Of a stretch of 64,000 nt of DNA, positions 35,030 through 43,435 are shown piece after piece. Origin of the DNA: JAMZMI01 sp963848175 (GTDB taxonomy: Bacteria > Bacteroidota > Bacteroidia > Cytophagales > Cyclobacteriaceae); NCBI GenBank assembly GCA_963848175.1, contig CAWKCO010000003.1, positions 434,001 through 498,000 of the forward strand. Direction: 5' to 3'. The position numbers and the translations under genes are program-made. Under the pieces are notes generated by a model. The model made no database searches, was not told the DNA's origin, and was given only the letters and a program-made list of their open reading frames with translations. The stretch's first letter is position 1. The number at the start of each line of letters is the position of its first letter.

Positions 35030-35913
35030 CTTTTGTTGGGGTAATTTCTAGCTAAGAAATCCCTGACCAGTTCTGTTACTTTAATGTTTGGATTGTCCCT
35101 TTGATCATCATTGAGGCAATAGAATTTTGGTTTTTTCTTTTCTAGCTTCTCAACTGCCCTTTGCTGATTGGCAAGGTGGTTAGTGATTTTATAAAAAGTG
35201 TTGATCTTCAGGAGTTCCGGCAGTGGGATGGCCCGGCTTATTCTTCCCTGTCTGGAGAGCATGTAATAACGATACAGTTTGTAGGTCATCAGGTCATCGG
35301 GTTGGCGAAATTTGTTGGCCCTGGTAAACCTTTGTTTCTCAGAAAATAGCTCAGTCATCTCGCTCCAAAATTCCTTTTTGATAAATAACGGAGTATGCTC
35401 AATGATTCCAAGGCCGATCACATCATTTTTACCATCATATATCCTCCAGCTCAAATTTTCACCAAATAAAGTGTTGAAAACCCTATACTTTCCATTTGGC
35501 ATAAAATCTTCCAAATTGGTTTGACTGCCAAATAAAAAGTCATCATTGATATAGAGGAAGTGCTCCGCTAAACCAGGAATCTTATGCAGGAAACTCTCGA
35601 TGCTGTTAGGGTTAAATGTGGGCAGATATGCTTCATCAATGATTTCATCGTGATGGATCACTTTTATCCTAGAATTGGATTGATCCAGCCATTCTGGTGC
35701 TTGCGGTCTTGCAGTGACAATGAAGATGTTTCTATACCAGTTTAGGTATTGTTCCACTGATCGGAGGCTATGCTTCAATAGCTCGAAAGTGTCTCTATAG
35801 CGCTCAGGGTTGATATCTTGAGGGTTTTTTGAATAGGAAGTCCATTTCTTGATATAATCAGCATCTGTGCCATCTACCCATGTATATACTAAATCAATTT
35901 CTATCTTCGCCAT
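35014..35913 (-). CDS. Stealth-family sugar-phosphate transferase
   Basis: The 299-aa protein shows the Stealth conserved regions: CR1 IDLVYTWVDGTDADY (residues 6-20), CR2 beginning RYRDTFELLKHSLRSVE and continuing to FLYINDDFLFG (about 108-129), and CR3/CR4-like residues later, including HTPLFIK and CLNDDQ. Stealth proteins transfer sugar-1-phosphate to make phosphodiester-linked capsules, as in Neisseria, and are homologous to GlcNAc-1-phosphotransferase of animals. In this cluster it could form a sugar- or phosphonate-diester link. It is divergent from the LicD-like gene (25-bp gap), so the two promoters probably overlap. Confidence 0.88.
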   Translation of the reverse strand: MAKIEIDLVYTWVDGTDADYIKKWTSYSKNPQDINPERYRDTFELLKHSLRSVEQYLNWYRNIFIVTARPQAPEWLDQSNSRIKVIHHDEIIDEAYLPTFNPNSIESFLHKIPGLAEHFLYINDDFLFGSQTNLEDFMPNGKYRVFNTLFGENLSWRIYDGKNDVIGLGIIEHTPLFIKKEFWSEMTELFSEKQRFTRANKFRQPDDLMTYKLYRYYMLSRQGRISRAIPLPELLKINTFYKITNHLANQQRAVEKLEKKKPKFYCLNDDQRDNPNIKVTELVRDFLARNYPNKSQFEI

Positions 35914-35937
35914 GTCATCAAATTTGCATGCGATATT

Positions 35938-36534
35938 ATGGATCTTTTACGTATCAGTCAATATACTCAGCGATTTATCCACGTATATGCTTTCGCAATA
36001 TTTGGGACTCATCAAAGTAGAAAGTTAAAATTATTGACTGAGCTTTATCAATGTAGTGTAGATTTTCTTAATGAAGTGGGGGAAGAGTATTGGGTGGATT
36101 TTGGCACTTTACTTGGCTATCATAGAGAAGGGGGAATTATACCTCACGATATAGATGCAGACTTTGGGATGCATGAAAAGTCGTATCAGAAGGTTCTGGC
36201 AAATAAACACAGATTGTCGTCCAAGGTGAAGTTCTATGACTCCTCACATAGGCATAGAGGCCCCAAGCTGTATTTTAATTATAAGGGGTTTGATGTGGAC
36301 ATTTATTTTTACGAAGATCTGGGAGATTCTGTTAGAAGTTATGAAGATACCCATTGGCCAAATGAAAAGAGAGAGTTGCCAAAAGAGCTGGTTTATCCAT
36401 TGCAATCAGTAGATTTTTTGGGAAAAACCAGCTTAATTCCAGCAAAACATAAGGAATACTTAGAATACATTTATGGATATTTGGGAACTGATTCTAAAAG
36501 GAATCAGGAGACAGGTTTTTGGGAGAAAATATGA
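35938..36534 (+). CDS. LicD/fukutin-like phosphotransferase
   Basis: The 198-aa protein has the LicD core: YWVDFGTLLGYHREGGIIPH (residues 51-70) followed by DIDADFGM (71-78), whose Asp residues bind metal in this nucleotidyltransferase-fold family. LicD proteins move phosphocholine or similar phospho-alcohols from a CDP-activated donor to a glycan; relatives FKTN and FKRP move ribitol phosphate. Given the AEP genes next door, a CMP-AEP donor is an attractive but untested idea. Its stop overlaps the ATG of the dioxygenase gene. Confidence 0.87.
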   Translation: MDLLRISQYTQRFIHVYAFAIFGTHQSRKLKLLTELYQCSVDFLNEVGEEYWVDFGTLLGYHREGGIIPHDIDADFGMHEKSYQKVLANKHRLSSKVKFYDSSHRHRGPKLYFNYKGFDVDIYFYEDLGDSVRSYEDTHWPNEKRELPKELVYPLQSVDFLGKTSLIPAKHKEYLEYIYGYLGTDSKRNQETGFWEKI

Positions 36535-37325
36535 AGCTCAACGTTGAACAGAAAGAATTTTGGAATCAAAATTCTTATTTAGTTTTTAAAGGATTATTTA
36601 CAAGTCAAGTGAATAATATAACTGAATGGATTTCAGAAATTTCCAGTTGGCCGGATGATATGTCAAAGTGGCTATCATTCTATGAAATGGATGATCCGAC
36701 CAAGCTCAGTCGCATAGAAAACTTCATTCCCTATCATGCAGATCTGGCTAAGGTTATAAACGGCCCTGAGGTGTTGTCCATTGTAGAAGAGCTCATGGGC
36801 GAAAAACCTGTATTATATAAAGAGCGCATTAATTTCAAGCCAGCCGGTGGAGGTGCGCATGCAGCACATCAGGACGGGGTTGCCTATGAGAGCGGAGATT
36901 TGGGAACTTTCGACGCTAATGTGACGCCATATATTTCCGTGTTGATCAGTGTAGATGCAGCTACTAGTGCTAATGGGTGCTTTGAGGTAGTAGAACACTG
37001 GTCTGTGGATAAGGTAGACATATTGCCTATGGAGAAGCCTTATGCTCATGCTCCTAACTTTTCCAAAATATCACAATCCGTAGAAGACAGCCTAAATTGG
37101 GTCAAGTTGGAAACTGAGCCTGGAGATGTGATTTTGTTCACAGAGAGACTACCACATAGATCAAAACCTAATAAATCAGAGAAAGCCAGAAGGATTCTTT
37201 ATGGCGTTTACAATCCTCTAAAAGAAGGTGAGAAGAGGGAAAAGTACTATTTTGATAAGAAAAAAAATATCAATGATGCCCGATACATGGTGGGCAACCC
37301 TCATGCACCGAGCAAGAATAATTGA
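36531..37325 (+). CDS. Phytanoyl-CoA dioxygenase (PhyH)-family 2-oxoglutarate/Fe(II) dioxygenase, candidate AEP hydroxylase
   Basis: From the ATG at 36531 (ATGA overlap with licD-like stop) the product is 264 aa. The iron triad is seen as H113-x-D115 (in AAHQDGVAYE) and H209 (in ERLPHRSKPN), with R220 as a candidate 2-oxoglutarate ligand. PhnY*, a member of this family, hydroxylates 2-aminoethylphosphonate at C1. Here the gene lies about 1.4 kb from the AEP biosynthesis genes and is translationally coupled to a LicD-like transferase, so hydroxylation of AEP or an AEP-glycan is inferred. A role on a sugar or lipid is also possible. Confidence 0.82.
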   Translation: MKLNVEQKEFWNQNSYLVFKGLFTSQVNNITEWISEISSWPDDMSKWLSFYEMDDPTKLSRIENFIPYHADLAKVINGPEVLSIVEELMGEKPVLYKERINFKPAGGGAHAAHQDGVAYESGDLGTFDANVTPYISVLISVDAATSANGCFEVVEHWSVDKVDILPMEKPYAHAPNFSKISQSVEDSLNWVKLETEPGDVILFTERLPHRSKPNKSEKARRILYGVYNPLKEGEKREKYYFDKKKNINDARYMVGNPHAPSKNN

Positions 37326-37916
37326 TTAGACCGCAAGAACATATACAATTCTTTGAACGGGATATACTGGATAATCAGATCGAGTGATTATTTGTGTTTC
37401 GACTAACTGTAAGTCCAACTTTCTAAATACTTCTAACCATCCTTTATTTGTGCGAAACGAATTGCTTCCTTTTGCCCATGGTGCGGTGTTTAGATGGATG
37501 TTTCCAAGCAACTTATCAAACCAATTGTTGATAATATCCTCAGCGACAATTATATAACCTGTGGTGACACGTTTCATTTCTAGCAATAGTTGTTCTTGAT
37601 TGTTGGTGTGGTGCAATACAAATAGGCTAATGGATGTGGAGGTGCTGTTGTCTGCAAACGGAATCTTTTGACCATCAAAAAGGGTAAAATCAATCGAGGC
37701 ATGTCGGCATTTATTTGTGATGTCAATTGCCTTAACAGTATGTTTTTGCTGAAAAAGGAATTGACTGAAATCACAGTTCCCTGCGCCTATATCCAGTACA
37801 GTTTCACCATAATATTTTTTAAGATTATTATATTTTGCATCAATAAAATAGTCCCTTTTCTTACCGTTGATTTTGTCACGAATTATAGAAATTAGTCGGC
37901 TTATCATTACGATCAT
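37326..37916 (-). CDS. Class I SAM-dependent methyltransferase
   Basis: From the ATG at 37916 (TAATG overlap with the upstream nucleotidyltransferase stop) the product is about 196 aa. The SAM-binding motif I is TVLDIGAGNCDFSQFL, motif II-like residues follow in HTVKAIDITN, and a later SISLFVLHHTNNQEQLL stretch is the usual post-motif. The longer frame upstream would overlap the neighbouring gene widely and is rejected. Substrate unknown; an O- or N-methyl on the phosphonate or sugar head group is possible in this context. It converges on the dioxygenase gene with no gap. Confidence 0.8.
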   Translation of the reverse strand: MIVMISRLISIIRDKINGKKRDYFIDAKYNNLKKYYGETVLDIGAGNCDFSQFLFQQKHTVKAIDITNKCRHASIDFTLFDGQKIPFADNSTSTSISLFVLHHTNNQEQLLLEMKRVTTGYIIVAEDIINNWFDKLLGNIHLNTAPWAKGSNSFRTNKGWLEVFRKLDLQLVETQIITRSDYPVYPVQRIVYVLAV

Positions 37917-38631
37917 TATAATTTGGTAATTAAATTTTTGGCACGCTCTAGATGCGCTGCATTGTCGATCTCGCACCAGGCCAAATCATCTATTTTCAGA
38001 ACTTTAACAGGGTGGTCATTCGCCAAATTGGCTATTGCTCGCTCATAGTCTTTAGTCGGGGCATCATCTGCTACGGAATGGTGTACAACTAATTTTTCAA
38101 ACAGATTTTGAGAAATTTTCCAGATACCTACCAGTTCGGCATCTATTTTTTCGAGTTCTTCTTCCTTCTTCGATAAGTTCTTTAAATGGCCTGATGCTGT
38201 GGTCTCTACATACACTTCATCCTCGGACTGAGTGAATCCACTGCACAAGATGACGTCCGGATTGGGTTATCTAATAGGTGTACTATGGCATCTGAGTGGT
38301 AAAGAAGGTCTGATTCAAGAAGTAAAAAATCTTCGTGGAGGTGTTGTTTGCCACAAATCAATGTTTGAAAACTTCCTGTCGTAGCATAGTCTGGATTCAA
38401 AAAGGTAGTGAAATTTTCAGAAGCCGCTAAAGCGTCATATTTTTCAGCGAGATGCCCAGTTCCGATTATGATATGCTCTATGCCATTGCTCTTTAGAATC
38501 CTAATGGATCGCTCAATGAGTGTCTCGTCTCCAACTTTTATAAATCCCTTGGGGATATCATAGGTGTGAGGTCTGAGTCTGGTGCCCTTGCCAGCAGCTA
38601 GTATTACGGCAGTTCTAATGGTTTTTTTCAT
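37916..38631 (-). pseudogene. LicC/PntC-like NTP (CTP) transferase, candidate AEP cytidylyltransferase (frame broken by one missing base)
   Basis: The N-terminal frame has the nucleotidyltransferase motif ILAAGKGTRLRPHTYDIPK, then ESDLLYHSDAIV; the second frame carries CSGFTQSEDEVYVET, a KISQNL region and CEIDNAAHLERAKN with the late Asp of the family. A missing base near 38262 (an AAAT/ATTT context) separates them; adding it gives the natural continuation DNPNPDVIL. Similar MobA-like proteins activate phosphocholine (LicC) or AEP (PntC) as CDP or CMP conjugates. Divergent from the PEP mutase gene (about 96 bp). Confidence 0.8.
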
Positions 38632-38727
38632 AGTATTCTTTACTAGCACCTTATTTTCGTGTTGTTTCAATTTAATTTGCTCGAAAATAGAACGAACTAG
38701 GCAAATATCAATTTGAATATACAACCA

Positions 38728-40020
38728 ATGAAGAAAGTTTATGTTGGCATGGGTACGGATTTGATCCACCATGGTCATATTAATATCATAGAAATTGCCA
38801 GAGAGTTGGGAGAAGTGACGGTAGGATTACTGTCAGATAGAGCAGTGACCAAATTCAGCAGAATGCCCTTTTTATCTTTCGACGAAAGGAAAAAAATACT
38901 CGAAAATCTCAAAGGTGTGAAAGAGGTGATCTCGCAAGACGAGCTCGATTATGAGCAAAATCTACGTTTGCTCAAGCCTGATTATGTAGTGCATGGCGAT
39001 GATTGGAAATCAGGGCCGCAGAAACACGTAAGAGAAAAAGTGATTAAGCTCTTGGCCGAGTGGGGAGGAGAGCTTGTGGAGCCGGCTTATACCAAAGGAA
39101 TATCCACCACAGATTTGCGTAGCGCGATGAAAGAAGTAGGTACCACGCCAGACATCCGTCGCAGAATGTTGAAGAGATTACTTCAATCAAAAGACATGGT
39201 GCGCGTGTTGGAATCTCACAATGGTATATCTGCTCTGATCGTGGAGGAAACCAGCATAGAGGCAGAGGGCGAAATTAGGGCATTTGATGCCATCTGGGTC
39301 AGTAGCCTCACAGACTCCACCGCCAAAGGCAAGCCAGATACGGAATATGTGGATAGAACGTCGCGCTTTCAAACGATCAACGATATTTTAGACGTCACGA
39401 CCAAGCCTATCATTCTTGATGGGGATACAGGCGGCATAACCGAGCATTTTGAAATGCAGGTAAAAAACCTGGAAAGACTTGGCGTATCTGCTGTGGTGAT
39501 TGAGGATAAGACAGGAGTGAAGAGAAATTCTCTTTTCGGAACAGAAGTGGAGCAAACGCTCGATACCATTGAAGGATTTTCTGAAAAAATATCACGAGGC
39601 AAGAAGGCACAAGCCACAGATGACTTTATGATTTTTGCCCGTTTGGAAAGCTTAATTGCTGAGAAGGGAATGGAAGATGCACTGACCAGGGCAAAAGCCT
39701 ATATAGAAGCTGGAGCAGACGGAATCATGATACACAGCAGGCATAAGGATGGAGCTGAGATTTTGGAGTTTATGAAGCGATACCAATCATTTGAGTACAA
39801 AGTGCCTGTCATTTCTGTGCCTTCGTCTTACAATCAGTTTACTGAAGATGAGTTGATTGCAGCAGGATTTAGTATTGTTATATATGCCAATCACTTGCTC
39901 AGGAGTGCTTTTCCCGCTATGAAAAAAACAGCTGAAACCATTCTCGAAAACAAAAGATCCTTGGAGGCTGATGCATACTGCATGTCCATCAAAGAAATAT
40001 TGACCATACTACCCAATTGA
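38728..40020 (+). CDS. aepX: Phosphoenolpyruvate mutase with N-terminal cytidylyltransferase domain
   Basis: PEP mutase turns PEP into phosphonopyruvate, forming the C-P bond. The start at 38728 gives 430 aa with two domains. Residues 1-140 are a TagD/RfaE-like nucleotidyltransferase with the nucleotide motifs HHGH (14-17) and ISTT (125-128). Residues about 160-430 are the mutase barrel, with DGDTGG (231-236) and the defining EDKTGVKRNS (259-268; EDK-x5-NS). The domain fusion is known in some bacterial phosphonate loci and may couple C-P bond formation to activation of the product. It heads a three-gene operon. Confidence 0.95.
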   Translation: MKKVYVGMGTDLIHHGHINIIEIARELGEVTVGLLSDRAVTKFSRMPFLSFDERKKILENLKGVKEVISQDELDYEQNLRLLKPDYVVHGDDWKSGPQKHVREKVIKLLAEWGGELVEPAYTKGISTTDLRSAMKEVGTTPDIRRRMLKRLLQSKDMVRVLESHNGISALIVEETSIEAEGEIRAFDAIWVSSLTDSTAKGKPDTEYVDRTSRFQTINDILDVTTKPIILDGDTGGITEHFEMQVKNLERLGVSAVVIEDKTGVKRNSLFGTEVEQTLDTIEGFSEKISRGKKAQATDDFMIFARLESLIAEKGMEDALTRAKAYIEAGADGIMIHSRHKDGAEILEFMKRYQSFEYKVPVISVPSSYNQFTEDELIAAGFSIVIYANHLLRSAFPAMKKTAETILENKRSLEADAYCMSIKEILTILPN

Positions 40021-40021
40021 G

Positions 40022-41170
40022 ATGCTTGATTGTCAACAGTTTTTAGATCAGATCAGGGGGCATGGCATTACCTTCAGTACGGGGGTGCCAGACTCTTTAC
40101 TCAAAGATTTTTGTGCTTGCATAGCAGATTCGGGATCCGACATTATTGCTGCCAACGAAGGAGGGGCTGTTGCGCTTGCTACAGGTCATCATTTGGCCAC
40201 TGGCAAGATGCCTTTTGTTTATATGCAAAACTCCGGTTTTGGCAATACCATCAATCCACTGACCTCTCTCACCGACCCAGAAGTGTATAGCATACCTATG
40301 CTCATCATGGTCGGGTGGCGAGGAGAACCAAATGTGAAGGATGAACCTCAGCATATCAAAATGGGGCGGGTCAATGAGGCGCTGATTCGTGCTTTAGAGA
40401 TACCGTATTGTATTTTGTCTATGGATTTTGCTACGGCACAAGCTCAGCTTGCTGAGGCTGTTCGCTACATGGCAGAGCATCAAGCACCTTATATATTGTT
40501 GGTTCGTACGGGCACTTTTGCTTCATATAAAATGAAAAAAATAGCCCAGGTGAAAGATTTTGGATGGAAGCGAGAGGATGTAATACATGCTATTTTATCA
40601 AAACTGGCCGCTGCGGATGTGGTCGTTTCCACCACAGGCAAGGCCTCTAGAGAGGTTTTTGAAAAGCGATCCGCTGATGGACAGCCGTATGACAAAGATT
40701 TCTTAACTGTGGGATGTATGGGACATGCTTCTCAGATCGCATTGGGCATTGCTTTGGAGAAAAAAGATAGACAAGTTTATTGCCTGGATGGTGATGGTGC
40801 CTTTTTAATGCACATGGGTGCAGCCGCTATTGTTGGTGATCTGAAGCCGCGTAATTACCGACATATCGTGATCAACAACGGCAGCCATGACTCGGTAGGG
40901 GGACAGCCATCGGTAGCTTTCGGAATGGACTTGTGCCAAATTGCAATAGGATGCGGTTATAATGCGGCCTTTTCTGTGGAAAGTAACTTGGATTTAGAAA
41001 CTGTATTTGATGAGTTTGCTACTACATCTGGTCCTGTTTTCTTGGAAGTGAAAACCAATAGAGGGGCAAGGGAAAACTTAGGCAGACCTACCATCAAACC
41101 TATTGACAATAAGAAGGACTTCATGAAAAACTTACTTATAAATAATGGAGGATATTCAGATCATCAATAA
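40022..41170 (+). CDS. aepY: Phosphonopyruvate decarboxylase
   Basis: This TPP enzyme removes CO2 from phosphonopyruvate to give phosphonoacetaldehyde and so drives the unfavourable mutase reaction. The 382-aa protein has the activating Glu in ANEGGA (E46), GFGNTINPLTSL, and the TPP/Mg motif GDG (257-259) ending at NN (285-286). It starts one base after the mutase stop and overlaps the transaminase gene by 26 bases, so the three enzymes are made from one transcript. The frame is intact. Confidence 0.95.
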   Translation: MLDCQQFLDQIRGHGITFSTGVPDSLLKDFCACIADSGSDIIAANEGGAVALATGHHLATGKMPFVYMQNSGFGNTINPLTSLTDPEVYSIPMLIMVGWRGEPNVKDEPQHIKMGRVNEALIRALEIPYCILSMDFATAQAQLAEAVRYMAEHQAPYILLVRTGTFASYKMKKIAQVKDFGWKREDVIHAILSKLAAADVVVSTTGKASREVFEKRSADGQPYDKDFLTVGCMGHASQIALGIALEKKDRQVYCLDGDGAFLMHMGAAAIVGDLKPRNYRHIVINNGSHDSVGGQPSVAFGMDLCQIAIGCGYNAAFSVESNLDLETVFDEFATTSGPVFLEVKTNRGARENLGRPTIKPIDNKKDFMKNLLINNGGYSDHQ

Positions 41171-42266
41171 ATCTGTAGCAAGAACGATTTTGCTGAACCC
41201 TGGTCCGGCTACCACTTCAAAGAGAGTGAAGGAAGCCATGATTGTAGCGGATATCTGTCCTCGCGAAAATGAGTTTGGAAACCTGATGCATCAGATCTGT
41301 GATGGACTATTGCAGCTATGCGGAGGGGAAAATACCCATGAAGTGGGTTTGTTTGTGGCCAGTGGTACAGGAGCTATGGAGGCAACACTTCTATCAGCTA
41401 TCGCACCAAAAGACCGAGTGTTGATTCTTACCAATGGTGCTTATGGTGTCAGAATGCAGGCCATCGCTCTGCGGTTTGGATTGGCGAATGAGACTACTTC
41501 GCAATTTGGAGAATATCCCGATTTAAAGGAATTGGAAGAGAAATTGGCATCAGGTAAATTCACTCATTTGGCCATGATTCATCATGAGACTTCCACGGGG
41601 ATGAACAATCCGCTAGAGGAGATTGCGCAGCTATGCCAGCGCACTGGTGTGAAGCTGATTGTAGATATGATGAGCTCCTTTGGGGCCTATGATTTGGATG
41701 TAAGCAAAGTAAGTATCGACTACCTCTTTTCTTCTTCCAACAAGTGCATTCACGGCATGGCTGGGCTGTCTTTCGTGATTTTTAAAAAATCACTTTTACC
41801 TGATTTAAAAGACAATCAGCAAGGATTTTATTTTGATTTATATAGCCAGTGGGCCAATCTTCAGCAAAAGAATCAATTGCGATTTACCCCACCAGTGCAG
41901 GTTTGCTATGCGTTTATGTCTGCCATTACCGAAACGCTCTCCGAAGGAGTGGCGAAGCGACAAAAGCGTTATGAGCAAAATTGGCAAATACTTTATGATG
42001 GCTTTTCCTCTTTGGGATTTCGATTTTTCCTACCCGAAGCGCAGCAATCAAAGATTTTGCTCGCCATCAAATTAGGTGATGAATTGCCTCAGGGCTTTGA
42101 TCATTTTCATGATTACTTATATGAAAACGGTATTACGATCTATCCTGGCGTGATTCCCGAGTCAGACACCTTCAGAGTAGCCGTCATTGGAGATTTATAT
42201 GAGGATGATATGCACATTGTGGTGCGGCATATTCGGGATTATTTACAATCGGATAGCCTCAGCTGA
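41145..42266 (+). CDS. phnW: 2-aminoethylphosphonate transaminase
   Basis: The 373-aa PLP enzyme of the class V aminotransferase type interconverts phosphonoacetaldehyde and 2-aminoethylphosphonate. It has LLNPGPATTS near the N terminus, the PLP Asp in LIVDMMSSFG (D174) and the Schiff-base lysine in SSSNKCIHG (K200). After decarboxylase and mutase it acts in the biosynthetic direction. No phosphonatase (PhnX) or C-P lyase is in the window, which argues against catabolism. Its end meets a convergent GT4 gene with an eight-base overlap. Confidence 0.94.
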   Translation: MEDIQIINKSVARTILLNPGPATTSKRVKEAMIVADICPRENEFGNLMHQICDGLLQLCGGENTHEVGLFVASGTGAMEATLLSAIAPKDRVLILTNGAYGVRMQAIALRFGLANETTSQFGEYPDLKELEEKLASGKFTHLAMIHHETSTGMNNPLEEIAQLCQRTGVKLIVDMMSSFGAYDLDVSKVSIDYLFSSSNKCIHGMAGLSFVIFKKSLLPDLKDNQQGFYFDLYSQWANLQQKNQLRFTPPVQVCYAFMSAITETLSEGVAKRQKRYEQNWQILYDGFSSLGFRFFLPEAQQSKILLAIKLGDELPQGFDHFHDYLYENGITIYPGVIPESDTFRVAVIGDLYEDDMHIVVRHIRDYLQSDSLS

Positions 42267-43356
42267 GATATAATTTCTCTATTTGCTTTGCCACATGTGT
42301 CCAATTGTATTTTTTCACTTCGGCCAGCCCCAAAGTGCTTATCTGGGTTCCAATGTTCGAATCTGTGAGTATAGCTTCGGTGGCTTTGATGAGCCCTTCT
42401 TCATCCTGTGGCTCAGAAAAGTAGGGACGCATCTCCTCAGTAATCACATTTTTATAACCTGTATTAGCAAAGCCAACGACAGGCGTACCGCAGGCCATCG
42501 CTTCCAATAAAACAATGCCAAAGCTTTCTCCATAAAGGGCGGTGGCCAGGTAGATCGTCGCTTGACGAAGCAATCGTATTTTTTCTTCTTCGGTCACAAA
42601 CCCCAGCAACCAAACATCTTTTAATTGATGTTTCGCGATAAACTTTAAAACCTCAGTTCGCTCATCGCCATCACCCGCAATGATTAGTTTCAATTTTGGG
42701 TGTCGTTTTTTTAGCTGTTTGAAGACTTCCAATGCATAAAATATTCCTTTTCGTGGTTCTAGCCTTCCCAAAAAGAGTAACGTGTTTTCTAGTCTCATCA
42801 CAGTTTCATCAGGCTGGAATTGATCCAAATCGATTCCATTCGGAATGATTGAAATTTTTCTTTTTGAAAACCGACTGATAAATCTTGATTGACTTTTAGA
42901 CACAGATATAATTTGATCCAAAAAAGGAAAAATAAGCTTGGCCATAATCGGCATTACTGTCTTGCCAATCCATGCACTTTTAGGCGTGTCGTGAAAAGTA
43001 GCTACGTGCTTCGTGTGTTTTAGGCTGAGGTAGCGTATTTGAAAGGGAAGAAGGGGATTCCAGATAGTGTGGAAGTGAATAACGTCGAATTGTTCCGCTT
43101 TGAGAAAGGCCTTTAATTCTCTCCATTCCGAACCTAAAGCGACATTTACGTCTATTTTGGTGCCCCCAATATTGACACTTCTGTTTTTACCAAAAAAATA
43201 AATGTTTGGTTCATTTATTAACTCCTTATGGATGTTCGGTACGATTACCTTCACCTCATGTCCCAATTTAGAAAGATGACTAGAGAGGCTTAGGATGTGA
43301 GACTTAACCCCACCTGGTCTTGAAAAATCATACGGGCAAACTTGAGCTATTTTCAT
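42259..43356 (-). CDS. GT4 family glycosyltransferase
   Basis: The 365-aa GT-B enzyme opens with the phosphatidylinositol-mannoside-type motif QVCPYDFSRPGGVKSHI, has SVSKSQSRFISRF and NGIDLDQFQPDE in the linker, and the donor motif GESFGIVLLEAMACGTPVVG (about residues 275-295). It closely follows the PimA/GT4 pattern, and the nearby inositol-lipid genes raise the chance that it glycosylates an inositol lipid. A polysaccharide role is also possible. It is separated from the desaturase gene by a short spacer on the same strand. Confidence 0.88.
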   Translation of the reverse strand: MKIAQVCPYDFSRPGGVKSHILSLSSHLSKLGHEVKVIVPNIHKELINEPNIYFFGKNRSVNIGGTKIDVNVALGSEWRELKAFLKAEQFDVIHFHTIWNPLLPFQIRYLSLKHTKHVATFHDTPKSAWIGKTVMPIMAKLIFPFLDQIISVSKSQSRFISRFSKRKISIIPNGIDLDQFQPDETVMRLENTLLFLGRLEPRKGIFYALEVFKQLKKRHPKLKLIIAGDGDERTEVLKFIAKHQLKDVWLLGFVTEEEKIRLLRQATIYLATALYGESFGIVLLEAMACGTPVVGFANTGYKNVITEEMRPYFSEPQDEEGLIKATEAILTDSNIGTQISTLGLAEVKKYNWTHVAKQIEKLYLS

Positions 43357-43435
43357 TACACGATCCCTTAATTGATTTTACTACTTAAAACACTGATAGC
43401 ATTCCAATAGCGATTTTAAAAATCATCCATTTGTC

